Assembly: GCA_900473915.1 (NCBI GenBank)
Contig: UCNG01000005.1
Coordinates: forward strand, 62,001 to 126,000
DNA: 64,000 nucleotides
Source: Hyphomicrobiales bacterium
GTDB taxonomy: Bacteria; Pseudomonadota; Alphaproteobacteria; Rhizobiales; Rhizobiaceae
Direction: 5' to 3'
Within the stretch, counting starts at the first letter, position 1. Each line of letters starts with the position of its first letter. A program made the position numbers and the translations under genes. This document shows, piece by piece, positions 1 through 9,083 of the stretch. The notes under the pieces are model-generated. The model was not told the origin of the DNA, did no database searches, and worked only from the letters and a program-made list of their open reading frames with translations.

Positions 1-161
1 AAAAGTGCGAAACGTTTTCGAGCGGAGGCAACCAGCCAAGCCCGGCATAAACACGCTCCTGACTTGTTGGGAGTATTCACGTCAAAAGATTCGATATATT
101 GAAGAATACGTAGGCATATTACTCGGTTTTTTATATTAAAAATTCGAAGGATATTCAAATA

Positions 162-635
162 ATGATACAAGGTGACTCCCAGCACCGGATTATATCAACA
201 GCTACTCTTGCCAGGATTGCGTGTATTGCAACGGCAGTGACATTGCTTTCCTCCCCGCTTCAGGCAAAAGAACCGAACACCGGCAAGGCTGCAACAGTGA
301 CACCCATTTTGAAGACCGACCGGACTCTCGGCGGCGGCAAGATTGCCCTGCCGCAAGGCGATGTGGAAGTCATTGTTTCCCAATACGAAATCGCGCCCGG
401 AGCAAGTTTGCCCGTGCACAAGCATCCTTATCCCAGATATGCCTATGTGTTTTCCGGCACGCTGAGCGTTTTCAATGAAGTGACGGGTAAAACCACCACG
501 CTCAAGGCCGGAGACTTCGGCATCGAATCCATCGATCAATGGCACAAAGGCACCAATATCGGTTCGGAGCCCGTAAAACTGCTCGTTATCGATCAGGTCG
601 AGAAGGGCAAGAATAACGTCATATTGAAGCAATAG
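162..635 (+). CDS. Exported cupin-domain protein
   Basis: 157 aa. Residues about 14-36 form a hydrophobic signal peptide ending near LQAKE, so the protein is probably periplasmic. The rest is one small beta-barrel cupin: the first motif is PVHKHPYPRYAYVFSG, with two His for metal, and the second is around GDFGIESIDQWHKGTN. Single-domain cupins of this kind bind a metal or small ligand; the substrate cannot be told. The start follows a GAAGGA ribosome site at a good distance. It stands alone, followed by a perfect 17-bp hairpin. The function is open. Confidence 0.75.
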   Translation: MIQGDSQHRIISTATLARIACIATAVTLLSSPLQAKEPNTGKAATVTPILKTDRTLGGGKIALPQGDVEVIVSQYEIAPGASLPVHKHPYPRYAYVFSGTLSVFNEVTGKTTTLKAGDFGIESIDQWHKGTNIGSEPVKLLVIDQVEKGKNNVILKQ

Positions 636-724
636 GACGCGATCTGACCGAAGTGAAACGGGAGCTGCAAGGTGATGCCTCATCCGACTGAATGAGATCG
701 GCGTTTTGGCTATTTGTTTTAATG

Positions 725-763
725 CGAGCCTCCCGAAAGCGATTACCGCTTTCGGGAGGCTCG
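725..763. terminator. Perfect 17-bp hairpin after the cupin gene
   Basis: Arms 725-741 and 747-763 are perfectly complementary with a 5-base loop. There is no clear T-run on either side, so it may be a stabilising 3' hairpin rather than a classical intrinsic terminator. Its core TCCCGAA...TTCGGGA recurs at 28920-28944, so it may belong to a dispersed repeat. Confidence 0.5.
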
Positions 764-770
764 TGCATAT

Positions 771-871
771 TGGAGCGCATTCCGAAAAGTGTGAACCGGT
801 TTTCGGAAAAAAGGCGCGGTAAAATAAATAGTTAGAGCGCCGATCTGATCCTATCAGATGGAAACACGCTC
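771..871. repeat. Dispersed intergenic palindromic repeat
   Basis: It contains a GCATTCCGAAAAGTGTGAAC half and a GGTTTTCGGA half, followed by a GAGCGCC...CGCTCC segment. Related copies with the same AAAACCG-CTTCGCACTTTT core lie near 9422, 13699, 18667, 45591 and 52321. It fills most of the cupin-ialB gap together with the tandem repeat after it. Confidence 0.6.
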
Positions 872-909
872 CAGAACCAGATAACCAACTTCCGAGCGCT
901 ATCTTGGCC

Positions 910-991
910 GGAAACCATCCCGGAAACCATCCCGGAAACCATCCCGGAAACCATCCCGGAAACCATCCCGGAAACCATCCCGGAAACCATC
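910..991. repeat. 12-bp tandem repeat (about 7 copies)
   Basis: The unit GGAAACCATCCC is repeated six times exactly (910-981), with a partial seventh copy to about 991. Being a multiple of three it keeps a minus-strand frame open (repeated FRDG), but that reading has no other coding character. It looks like a VNTR locus in the gap upstream of the IalB-family gene. Confidence 0.9.
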
Positions 992-1127
992 ATTGTATAA
1001 TATATTATACTTATAGAATATTCTTAATAAAACCAATAAAACAATGGTATTGATTTCAAAAATGATTTTCCCTAAGAAAGCATAGAACATACAGAATGCC
1101 TTTAGTAAATTTAGAGAGATCCTATTT

Positions 1128-1646
1128 ATGAAAACCTACCGCGCAATTTGCCTCGCATTTACCTTTGCCGCCATTTCCAGCGCATCGGCGCTCGCGGCAC
1201 CGCTGCCGGGAGGAGCGAGCACGTTGCAGGAAACCTATCAGGACTGGACCGTTTCGTGCCAGTCGCAGAAGGAAGCCACCACCTGCGCAATCCGGCAGGA
1301 ACAGAGCAGTTCCCAGACCGGCCAGCGCGTGCTGACGGCAGAGCTTCGCAATGTTGAAGGAAAGGTGGAAGGCGTCCTGCTGATGCCGTTTGGTCTCGAT
1401 CTCGCCAAAGGCGCTTCGCTCAAGATCGATGAGACTGCCGGACCCAATCTCGCTTTCTCCACCTGCCTGCCGCAAGGCTGCCTGGCGCCGGTCGCGTTTG
1501 ACGCAAAGCAGGTCGCGGCTCTCAAGTCGGGCACCAATATCAACATCACCACGACGGCGTTGAGCCCAAGCCAGCCGGTCGCCTTCAAGATTTCCCTGAA
1601 GGGCTTTGGCGCCGCTCTCGACCGCATCGCCGCACTGACAAAGTGA
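1128..1646 (+). CDS. Invasion-associated locus B (IalB) family protein
   Basis: 172 aa. A signal peptide covers residues about 1-23 (ends ALAAP), so the product is exported. The mature part has the IalB-family pattern: YQDWTVSCQ, a paired Cys near [25 protein letters not shown], and [13 protein letters not shown] with further Cys for disulfides. The length matches the family (about 170-200 aa). In Bartonella IalB is linked to erythrocyte invasion; most alphaproteobacterial members have no proven role. It is monocistronic, with the AT-rich stretch and tandem repeat upstream. Confidence 0.85.
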   Translation: MKTYRAICLAFTFAAISSASALAAPLPGGASTLQETYQDWTVSCQSQKEATTCAIRQEQSSSQTGQRVLTAELRNVEGKVEGVLLMPFGLDLAKGASLKIDETAGPNLAFSTCLPQGCLAPVAFDAKQVAALKSGTNINITTTALSPSQPVAFKISLKGFGAALDRIAALTK

Positions 1647-2242
1647 TCGGCTCCGAGCGCCTGAGGCAAAAGCCGCAGGCCTCGGCGAAAGTAGCGATTT
1701 TCAGCCACCAGTACACCGAGGGTCGCCGTTTGCTGACCAGCATGATGGCCTTTGGAACAGAGGCAAACAACCCTCTCCGGAGCGGCCCCGGTTAGGACGC
1801 GTCCCGAAGGATGTGAAATGCCGACGCACGGAGATCAGTCCATCGACTGATTTCCGGTCCCGCTTCAATCAGATCAAATCATCACTCCGAACCGAACCAA
1901 TGGAACCGCTCAAATATTTGTACTTCCCATTATCTCACGCGAATCCGCTTTGCGTCTTTTCTGGAAACACTATAGAGCGACAACAAGTCTATTTTTAGAA
2001 TTTCTATATATTTCGCCCTATATTTTGTTCTGGAAATAATATATTCGGTAACAAATATTTAATAAAAATCGCATTAATACAATTAAAAATAATACATTTT
2101 CATCAAATATCATCTAAACTTAAACACAACCAATATAATTACGCCGAAAACTGAAATTAATACTTCAATAATGTATCCGTTTAAGAATACGGATTCATTT
2201 GACGTGCCATTATTTATGTATATTTATTTTGAAAGATTATTA
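1647..2242. other. AT-rich non-coding gap
   Basis: About 600 bases with no convincing gene. The 1813-1998 frame lacks a ribosome site and family features. From about 1980 the sequence becomes strikingly AT-rich compared with the rest of the window, and this continues into the next two genes. It probably holds the promoter of the 2243-3507 operon; no clear operator was seen. Confidence 0.6.
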
Positions 2243-3019
2243 ATGGTTCGCATTCCTAAGATATTACTACTTATTGGCGACGAGACAAACAGGTCTCTGG
2301 ATTGTTTGACCCGCTTATTTCAAAACGCCGGTTATCGTGTCGTTCGCTATCATTTTCCATCGACGGACGGTGAGGATTCCGCCGCACGGGCCAGCCTGTT
2401 GCGGCGTGGATTAAAGGGCATGGGAGGGCTGCGTAATATTTTCAACATAGCGGGTCCCTTTGATTTTGTAGTCAATTGCCTCGAAATGCCAGACGATCCA
2501 AGAAGCGGCAATTCAGATACGTTGAAGCTCTACTTCGACACCGTTATCCGCTTCGGGCGTATTGTGCAGATGATGGCCCCCTCCATGATAGCTCGATCGG
2601 GAGGGAAGTTTATAACTCTCTGCACGGAGCCATATGAATTTGAACGGGTTTCGGAAATTCAGGACGGTTTCATCGCCGCCATGGCTGGTTCTGTTCTTTT
2701 CGCGTCAAATCTGCTGCAACGCGAAGGCCTGGATTTCTATGGCGTGTTGCCGCTACGAGAAAACAGCAACAACATGAACCGCCTGTCGACGCTGCTCCTC
2801 ATGCTTTTAAGTGACGAACTGGAGCTTTCGCGTCATGAAGTTATACTTGACGAATATGGCGTTCCACATGAGCTTGCCAACCGTATCGCTCACCTTTCTC
2901 TCGATGTCAGTATTTTCAACACGATCCTTGATGAGTTGAGGACACAACGGTTAAATTTCGAGGGCTTTCCAGCGATACATCAGACATTGGCGGTCGAAAA
3001 CTACCGCAAGGAGCTCTGA
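2243..3019 (+). CDS. Unknown protein with degenerate Rossmann/SDR-like pattern
   Basis: 258 aa from the ATG at 2243, preceded by GAAAG; an in-frame ATG at 2171 has no ribosome site. The N-terminus KILLLIGDETNRSLDCLTRLFQNAGYRVV is a beta-alpha-beta start. A later GGKFITLCTEP followed by AAMAGSVLFASNLLQREGLDFYGVLP resembles the strand and helix of short-chain dehydrogenases. The glycine-rich cofactor loop and the Tyr-x3-Lys pair are missing, so catalysis as an SDR is unlikely. Its stop codon overlaps the next start (TGATG), so the two are probably co-translated. AT-rich context suggests transfer. Function unknown. Confidence 0.6.
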   Translation: MVRIPKILLLIGDETNRSLDCLTRLFQNAGYRVVRYHFPSTDGEDSAARASLLRRGLKGMGGLRNIFNIAGPFDFVVNCLEMPDDPRSGNSDTLKLYFDTVIRFGRIVQMMAPSMIARSGGKFITLCTEPYEFERVSEIQDGFIAAMAGSVLFASNLLQREGLDFYGVLPLRENSNNMNRLSTLLLMLLSDELELSRHEVILDEYGVPHELANRIAHLSLDVSIFNTILDELRTQRLNFEGFPAIHQTLAVENYRKEL

Positions 3020-3507
3020 TGTATGACAACGCACCGAAAGGACAGACGCGGTCTCGCCCGATCATGTCGATACACTCAGAATGGATCGATACCAGCCTCA
3101 TGATGCGACTGGTTGAACTGGAGAGCAATCTTCGGCACAACTTTTATATAAATGCCGAATTATTTCAGGACCAGAAATCCATTCCCCGGATAGTTCTGGA
3201 TGAATTTTCATATATCGACATTAGTCCACTTAACTACAATTATAGATTCAACCATTATCACCGAATAATTGGATACTATATTGGGCTTGAAACAAGAACA
3301 TTTAAAGTAATTTCAGATTATACTATTCAGCATGTCGAGCGCATGACGCAAATGGCCCTTGGGGACAAGATGCCGGCTGCAGCGCCTTGCGAAGATAGTC
3401 TGGACAGTTCGCATCCTCGCAGATTGATTGACTGGCTTACCCCGTTTCTCTGGTTCGCGCTGATATTGCTAACTTCGTTCCTATTTCTGATAGGAATACC
3501 TCGTTAA
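3019..3507 (+). CDS. Unknown protein with C-terminal membrane anchor
   Basis: 162 aa. The first 130 residues are hydrophilic with many Tyr, His and Ile (NYNYRFNHYHRIIGYYIGLE) and match no family I know. The last 25 residues, WLTPFLWFALILLTSFLFLIG, form one membrane helix at the extreme C-terminus, so it looks tail-anchored with its body in the cytoplasm. It overlaps the preceding gene by one base and ends just before a strong terminator, completing a two-gene operon. GC is low in 3130-3330. Confidence 0.6.
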   Translation: MYDNAPKGQTRSRPIMSIHSEWIDTSLMMRLVELESNLRHNFYINAELFQDQKSIPRIVLDEFSYIDISPLNYNYRFNHYHRIIGYYIGLETRTFKVISDYTIQHVERMTQMALGDKMPAAAPCEDSLDSSHPRRLIDWLTPFLWFALILLTSFLFLIGIPR

Positions 3508-3508
3508 A

Positions 3509-3540
3509 AAAGCCATGCGATCGCAGGATCGCATGGCTTT
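3509..3540. terminator. Bidirectional intrinsic terminator
   Basis: Arms AGCCATGCGATC (3511-3522) and GATCGCATGGCT (3527-3538) are perfect, with a 4-base loop. An A-run lies before and a T-run after, so it can end both the plus-strand operon and the convergent MATE gene. Confidence 0.85.
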
Positions 3541-3545
3541 CTTAT

Positions 3546-4961
3546 TCAGGCCGAATGCAGGGCCGAAATATGCGCCAGATGTTTGCGCCAGCGCAGCGTC
3601 ATCAACACTGCAACGATGCCGAGACCCGCAGCAAGGCCGAGCCAGATTCCCTGCCCGCCCATGTCGAAATAGAAGGCCAGCACCGCGCCGAGCGGCAGGC
3701 CGACGCCCCAGTAGCCGAGCAGGGCAAGATACATCGGTATGCGCGTGTCGCGCAGGCCACGCAACATGCCCGCCGCGACGGCTTGGGCACCGTCAACCGT
3801 CTGGAACAACGCCGCCAGCGCGAGGAAACTGACCGCAAGCTCCATCACCGGGATGTTCTGCGGATCGTGCAGATCGAGGAAGACCCCGATGAACAGGCGC
3901 GGAATCAGGATCATCAGGAGCCCCGTCACGGCCATGAAACCGACGCCGAGGAAATAGGCGCTCCAGCCCGCATAGGCAATCGCCTTTGGATTTCCCGCGC
4001 CATAAGCACGGCCCACGCGCACGGTCGCCACCTGTCCGAAACCGAGCGGCACCATGAAGCTAAGCGATGCAATCTGGATCGCCACGGCATGGGCAGCCAT
4101 CGCCGTTGGTCCGATGCGGCCCATCATGACCACGGCAGCATAAAAGATGGAAGTCTCGAACACGAAGGTCAGCGCCATCGGAATGCCGATGCGCCAGAGT
4201 TCAAGCAGGCGCGGCCAGTCGGGACGCCAGAAACGCCCAAACAGGTGATAACGGCGAAAGCGGCGATGCCGCAGCGTGATCACCGCCAGGCCGAGGAACA
4301 TCATTGTACTCGACAGTGTCGTGGCGATGCCGGCGCCGTGCAGCTCCATGCGCGGAAAGCCGAAATGGCCGAAAATGAGCGTCCAGCCAGCCAGCGCGTT
4401 GAAGCCGATGGCGAGCGCGGCAACCAGCAGGGTCCACATCGGCTTTTCCATGGCTGCGAAGAAAGACCGCAGGATGATGTAGAAAAGATAGGGCAACAGC
4501 GCCCATTGCAGCGTGTGCATGAAATCCGTTGAACGCGCGGCAATATCAGGCCGCTGGCCGAGGAAAAGAAAAATTTCCTCACAGTACCAAAGAACGATCC
4601 AGATCGGCACCGCGATCATGATTGCTGTCCAGAAACCCTGACGCACCGTGCGCCGCACATCGCGCACCGAATGGCGGTTCTTGCCCAGCGCGATGGCGAT
4701 CATCGGCATCACAGCCGAGACAAGCCCCATCGAGAAGATCATGAGCGTATGATAAAAGCTCGTCGCCAGCAGGGCTGAAGCAAGCGTGTCAGCACCCAGA
4801 CGCCCAATGAAGATGACGTCGGTCGCGGTCAATGCCGCCTGCGAAAGATTGGTGAAGATCAGCGGCCAGCCAAGTTTCAGCGCCGTGGCCATCTCCCGGC
4901 CCCAGCGCTGCGTGCCGGATTCATGGGGCTCCTGAAAGCCCGCATCGATTGTCCTGTCCAT
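3546..4961 (-). CDS. MATE family multidrug efflux protein (NorM-like)
   Basis: 471 aa from the ATG at 4961, which has a GGGAG ribosome site; the frame is open to 5009. The protein shows the twelve-helix MATE pattern in two halves: GWPLIFTNLSQAALTATDVIFIGRLG near the N-terminus and the matching IGIPMALTFVFETSIFYAAVVMMGRIG in the middle. The family exports cationic drugs and dyes in exchange for Na+ or H+ in the inner membrane. Brucella has a NorM-type pump of similar length. It is a single gene, convergent with the unknown operon. Confidence 0.85.
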   Translation of the reverse strand: MDRTIDAGFQEPHESGTQRWGREMATALKLGWPLIFTNLSQAALTATDVIFIGRLGADTLASALLATSFYHTLMIFSMGLVSAVMPMIAIALGKNRHSVRDVRRTVRQGFWTAIMIAVPIWIVLWYCEEIFLFLGQRPDIAARSTDFMHTLQWALLPYLFYIILRSFFAAMEKPMWTLLVAALAIGFNALAGWTLIFGHFGFPRMELHGAGIATTLSSTMMFLGLAVITLRHRRFRRYHLFGRFWRPDWPRLLELWRIGIPMALTFVFETSIFYAAVVMMGRIGPTAMAAHAVAIQIASLSFMVPLGFGQVATVRVGRAYGAGNPKAIAYAGWSAYFLGVGFMAVTGLLMILIPRLFIGVFLDLHDPQNIPVMELAVSFLALAALFQTVDGAQAVAAGMLRGLRDTRIPMYLALLGYWGVGLPLGAVLAFYFDMGGQGIWLGLAAGLGIVAVLMTLRWRKHLAHISALHSA

Positions 4962-5413
4962 AGTCTGCTCCCCGAAGCATCCGGAGCCGTCGTCCGCCGG
5001 ATGTTCCATTTGACTGAGGCCACACCCCGGAACATCAGAGACCAGGTCAATCTGAGAAGAGGCGCGGAAATACGATCATCGACCGTCCCATGCCGGCTAA
5101 GGGCGTCCATCGCTCATAAAGCGACCACACCCCCACTTTTCGGGTTGCTCAATTTCTATCGGGAACGTTGTGTATGTTCCAGAAACTGATCCGGAGCCAA
5201 GCGGGCTGCGCATCGATTTGCACAAAATTAGAGCAACATGGATACCAGACTCGCCCAAAGAAGCAACACGTCTCGAAACGGATTTTTCATCTCCTGACCG
5301 AAAGAGGAATGAAATCCTCATTCTGACGCGAAAGCGCAATTGCCCGTCCGATAAAGGATTGACGCTTGCGGCCTAACCGATAGGAATGATTGCATTTATT
5401 GCAGGGAGGCGTC

Positions 5414-6442
5414 ATGCGCAGCACCAAGGTCATCCATATTGTCGGCTGTCATGCGGAGGGGGAAGTTGGCGACGTTATCGTTGGCGGTGTAACGCCGCCG
5501 CCGGGGGATACGCTGTGGGAACAGTCGCGATTCATCGCGAGCGACGAAACCTTGCGCAATTTCGTGCTCAATGAGCCGCGCGGCGGCGTGTTTCGTCACG
5601 TCAATCTGCTGGTGCCGCCGAAAGACCCGCGCGCGCAGATGGGCTTCATCATCATGGAACCCGCCGATACGCCACCCATGTCCGGCTCCAATTCGATCTG
5701 CGTATCGACCGTTCTGCTCGACAGCGGCATTATTCCCATGCAGGAACCGGTGACGCGCATGGTGCTGGAAGCACCGGGCGGCATCATCGAGGTGGAGGCC
5801 GAATGCCGCAACGGCAAGGCCGAGCGCATCTCGGTTCGCAACGTACCATCCTTCGCCGACCGGCTGGATGCGGCGCTGGAAGTCGAAGGGATCGGCACGG
5901 TCACGGTCGATACGGCCTATGGCGGCGACAGTTTTGTCATAATTGACGCGGCGCAGATCGGCATGAAGATCGAGCCGGATCAGGCGCGGGAGCTGGCCGA
6001 AATCGGCGTGAAGATCACCAAGGCCGCCAATGAACAGCTGGGCTTCCGCCATCCCGAAAAAGACTGGAACCACATTTCGTTTTGCCAGATCACCGAGCCG
6101 GTGACACGCGAGGGCGATGTGCTGACCGGCGTGAACACGGTTGCCATTCGCCCGGCCAAGCTGGATCGTTCGCCAACCGGCACCGGCTGCTCGGCACGCA
6201 TGGCCGTGCTGCACGCCAAGGGCCAGATGAAAGCGGGCGAACGCTATATCGGCAAATCCGTTCTTGGCACCGAATTCCACTGCAAGCTCGACAAGGTGAT
6301 CGAAATCGGCGGCAAGCCCGCCATCAGCCCGATCATATCCGGTCGTGCATGGGTGACTGGCACGTCGCAGCTTATGCTCGATCCGAGCGACCCGTTTCCG
6401 GGTGGTTATCGGTTGTCGGACACCTGGCCCCGGGGCAATTGA
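5414..6442 (+). CDS. Proline racemase family enzyme, probably trans-3-hydroxy-L-proline dehydratase
   Basis: 342 aa from the ATG at 5414, which follows GGGAGG; the longer frame begins with TTG. It matches the proline racemase fold along its full length, but both catalytic cysteine positions are changed. The first motif reads MSGSN (Ser90) instead of MCGHG, and the second reads DRSPTGTG (Thr255) instead of DRSPCGTG. Racemases and 4-hydroxyproline epimerases use two Cys; Thr at the second site is typical of trans-3-hydroxyproline dehydratases. The exact substrate remains an inference. It stands alone. Confidence 0.75.
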   Translation: MRSTKVIHIVGCHAEGEVGDVIVGGVTPPPGDTLWEQSRFIASDETLRNFVLNEPRGGVFRHVNLLVPPKDPRAQMGFIIMEPADTPPMSGSNSICVSTVLLDSGIIPMQEPVTRMVLEAPGGIIEVEAECRNGKAERISVRNVPSFADRLDAALEVEGIGTVTVDTAYGGDSFVIIDAAQIGMKIEPDQARELAEIGVKITKAANEQLGFRHPEKDWNHISFCQITEPVTREGDVLTGVNTVAIRPAKLDRSPTGTGCSARMAVLHAKGQMKAGERYIGKSVLGTEFHCKLDKVIEIGGKPAISPIISGRAWVTGTSQLMLDPSDPFPGGYRLSDTWPRGN

Positions 6443-6525
6443 TATTCAGGCGCTGACGACCTGCAAATGACGCTTCTAACCCTAAAGTGGTTCCGGTTTA
6501 ACACGCCGTCATTTCTACGCTCCCC

Positions 6526-6580
6526 TCGATCCTTCGATCCTTCGAGACGGCCCTGCGGGCCTCCTCAGGATGAGGATCGA
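6526..6580. repeat. REP-like palindromic element
   Basis: ATCCTTCGAGACGGCCCTGC and GGGCCTCCTCAGGATGAGG form an imperfect stem-loop typical of extragenic palindromes in Rhizobiales. It lies in the convergent gap after the proline-racemase-family gene and before the terminator. Confidence 0.5.
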
Positions 6581-6608
6581 GAAAAACCCCGCCGGAGCGG
6601 GGTTTTTC
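6581..6608. terminator. Bidirectional intrinsic terminator
   Basis: Arms GAAAAACCCCGC (6581-6592) and GCGGGGTTTTTC (6597-6608) pair perfectly around a 4-base loop. Flanking A and T runs serve both strands, so it can end the racemase-family gene and the polyamine operon. Confidence 0.9.
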
Positions 6609-6628
6609 GATAGCTCAAAGCTATAAAC

Positions 6629-7870
6629 TCACGCGAAGTCCAGCGCGCGGTCACCGTCTTCATCCTTGATGCGCGACGGCAGGCCGATCTGGTTCAGGAT
6701 GTGGAGGAAAGGCTTAGGGTTCAGCTCTTCCACATTGACCATTTTCTTCACATCCCACTCACCCGAAGCAATCAGGATTGCCGCCGCGACCGGCGGAACG
6801 CCAGCGGTGTAGGAAATGCCCTGCGAACCCACTTCGTTATAAGCGTCCTTATGGTCGGCAACGTTGTAGATGAAGACTTCCTTTTCCTTACCGTCCTTGG
6901 TGCCCTTGACGAAATCGCCAATGCAGGTCTTGCCGGTATAGTCGGGCGCAAGCGATGACGGATCGGGCAGCACGGCCTTGACCACCTTGAGCGGCACGAC
7001 TTCCAGACCTTCAGCCGTCTTGACCGGCTGTTCGGACAAGAGGCCCAGATTGTTCAGGACGGTGAAGACATTGATGTAGTGATCCCCAAAGCCCATCCAG
7101 AAACGCACATCGGCGTTCGGGTAGTTCTTGGAGAGCGAGTGCACTTCGTCATGGCCGGTCATGTAAGCCTTGCTCGGGCCGACGACCGGCAGATCGAACG
7201 TGTGGCCGACTTCGAACATCTTGTTCGACTGCCAGGCACCATTCTGCCAGGAATAGACCGTGCCGGTGAATTCACGGAAATTGATTTCCGGGTCGAAATT
7301 GGTCGAGAACCAGCGGCCATGCGAACCGGCATTGATGTCGACGATATCGATCGACTTCACTTCGTCGAGATAATCGTCGGCAGCCAGCCGCGCATAGGCA
7401 TTGACCACGCCCGGATCAAAGCCGATGCCGAGAATGGCGGTGATGCCCTTCTCTTCGCATTCCTTCAGGTGCTTCCACTCGTAATTGCCATACCATGGCG
7501 GGGTCTCGCAGATCTTCTTCGGGTCTTCGTGGATCGCGGTGTCCATATAGGCAACGCCCGTATCGATACAGGCGCGCAGAACCGACATATTGAGGAAGGC
7601 CGAGCCGACATTGATGACGATCTGAACGCCCGTCTTCTGGATCAGAGCCTTGGTGGCTTCAATATCCATCGCGTCCAGCGCATGCGCTTCCAGCTTCACC
7701 TCGGTCTTGAGGCTTTTCTTTTCATGCACGCTATCGATAATCTTGCGGCATTTCTCAACCGTGCGGGACGCAATATGGATATCGCCCAATATGTCAGAGT
7801 TTTGCGCACATTTATGTGCAACAACCTGTGCCACGCCCCCGGCGCCGATAATGAGAACGTTCTTCTTCAT
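6629..7870 (-). CDS. Carboxynorspermidine dehydrogenase (saccharopine dehydrogenase family, LYS1-like)
   Basis: 413 aa from the ATG at 7870 (MKKNVLIIGAGGVAQVVAHKC); the frame is open to 7909. The N-terminal GAGGVAQ loop is a Rossmann NAD(P) site, and the rest follows the saccharopine dehydrogenase family. Lying directly behind a carboxynorspermidine decarboxylase gene, it should reductively condense aspartate semialdehyde with a diamine (putrescine or diaminopropane) to a carboxylated triamine. This is the alternative, AdoMet-independent spermidine route found in many alphaproteobacteria. True lysine-pathway saccharopine dehydrogenase is less likely in this context. Confidence 0.88.
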   Translation of the reverse strand: MKKNVLIIGAGGVAQVVAHKCAQNSDILGDIHIASRTVEKCRKIIDSVHEKKSLKTEVKLEAHALDAMDIEATKALIQKTGVQIVINVGSAFLNMSVLRACIDTGVAYMDTAIHEDPKKICETPPWYGNYEWKHLKECEEKGITAILGIGFDPGVVNAYARLAADDYLDEVKSIDIVDINAGSHGRWFSTNFDPEINFREFTGTVYSWQNGAWQSNKMFEVGHTFDLPVVGPSKAYMTGHDEVHSLSKNYPNADVRFWMGFGDHYINVFTVLNNLGLLSEQPVKTAEGLEVVPLKVVKAVLPDPSSLAPDYTGKTCIGDFVKGTKDGKEKEVFIYNVADHKDAYNEVGSQGISYTAGVPPVAAAILIASGEWDVKKMVNVEELNPKPFLHILNQIGLPSRIKDEDGDRALDFA

Positions 7871-7985
7871 TTTCTGTCGATGCTTCCTCTTCCAGCGGTT
7901 TCCCGCCATCTATTATACGTCCCGACTGCCTTCCGGTCGGAACAGGTTCAGTTTCGCGTCGCGGATCAATACTGCGACACAGGGT

Positions 7986-9083
7986 TCAGGAGAGCGAACC
8001 CTCGAAATCCGCGTAATCGAATTCGCGGACGACTTTGACCGTGCCGTCGAGTTCGCGCACGGCAATGGCTGGCATTTTCACGCCATTAAACCAGTTCTTC
8101 TTGACCATGGTATAACCGGCCGCATCCTCAAATGAGAGACGGTCGCCGATGGAGAGCGGCTTGTCGAAAGTGAACTCGCCGAAAATATCGCCCGCAAGGC
8201 ACGACTTGCCGCAGACCATATAGCTGTGCTCGCCATTATTCGGCGCCATCTTTGCCTTTTCGCGATAGATCAGCAGATCGAGCATATGTGCTTCAATCGA
8301 GCTATCGACGATAGCGAGGTTCTTACCGTTATAAAGCGTGTCCAGAACGGTGACTTCCAGCGTGGTGGTCTTGGTGATTGAGGCCTCGCCCGGCTCCAGA
8401 TAGACCTGAACGCCGAATTTTTCCGAGAACGCCTTCAGGCGCGCGCAGAAATCATCGACCGGATAATCGTCGCCGGTGAAGTGGATGCCGCCACCAAGGC
8501 TGACCCATTCAACGCGATGAAGCAGCGAGCCGAACTTTTCCTCGATATCGGTCAGCATTCGGTCGAACAGGCCGAAATCGGAATTTTCACAATTGTTATG
8601 AATCATGAAGCCGGTCACGCGATCCATGACTTTCTCAACCTTCGCCACGTCCCATTCACCAAGACGGCTGAACGGACGTGCCGGATCGGCAAGATCGAAG
8701 CTTGAAGACGACACGCCCGGATTGAGCCGCAGGCCGCGCTTGATGCCCGACGCCTTGTCGGCAAAACGCTCCAGCTGACTGATCGAATTAAAGATGATCT
8801 TGTCGGCGTGGCTGATAACCTCGTCGATCTCATTATCGGCATAGGCCACGCTGTAGGCATGGGTTTCACCGCCGAATCTTTCATGACCGAGACGCACTTC
8901 GTTGAGCGACGACGAGGTGGTGCCGTCCATATATTCGCTCATCAGATCAAACACCGACCAGGTGGCAAAGCATTTCAGCGCCAGCAGCGCCTTGGCGCCG
9001 GATTTCTCGCGCACATAGGCAACCTTTTCCATGTTGCGCTTTAGCTTGGTCTTGTCGATCAGGTAGTAAGGCGTCTGGATCAT
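7986..9083 (-). CDS. nspC: Carboxynorspermidine decarboxylase
   Basis: 365 aa. A fold III PLP decarboxylase of the alanine racemase/ornithine decarboxylase type. The PLP lysine is K37 in LALKCF; HNNCENSDFG, LGGGIHFTG and the C-terminal CGKSCLAGDIFGEF are family marks, with Cys of the second motif entering the active site across the dimer. It removes the carboxyl group from carboxy(nor)spermidine to give spermidine or norspermidine. It is the first gene of the operon, with the dehydrogenase 115 bases downstream. Confidence 0.9.
   Translation of the reverse strand: MIQTPYYLIDKTKLKRNMEKVAYVREKSGAKALLALKCFATWSVFDLMSEYMDGTTSSSLNEVRLGHERFGGETHAYSVAYADNEIDEVISHADKIIFNSISQLERFADKASGIKRGLRLNPGVSSSSFDLADPARPFSRLGEWDVAKVEKVMDRVTGFMIHNNCENSDFGLFDRMLTDIEEKFGSLLHRVEWVSLGGGIHFTGDDYPVDDFCARLKAFSEKFGVQVYLEPGEASITKTTTLEVTVLDTLYNGKNLAIVDSSIEAHMLDLLIYREKAKMAPNNGEHSYMVCGKSCLAGDIFGEFTFDKPLSIGDRLSFEDAAGYTMVKKNWFNGVKMPAIAVRELDGTVKVVREFDYADFEGSLS

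Noticed and set aside
1-161. Leading AAAAGTGCGAAACGTTTTCG as a repeat copy
   Set aside because: Only half a module is visible at the window edge, so it was not listed as a separate repeat.
899-1090. 63-aa minus-strand frame with repeated FRDG
   Set aside because: It is the 12-bp tandem repeat read in frame; no other coding signal.
1813-1998. 61-aa plus-strand frame after the IalB-family gene
   Set aside because: No ribosome site, no family pattern, and composition of an AT-rich gap.
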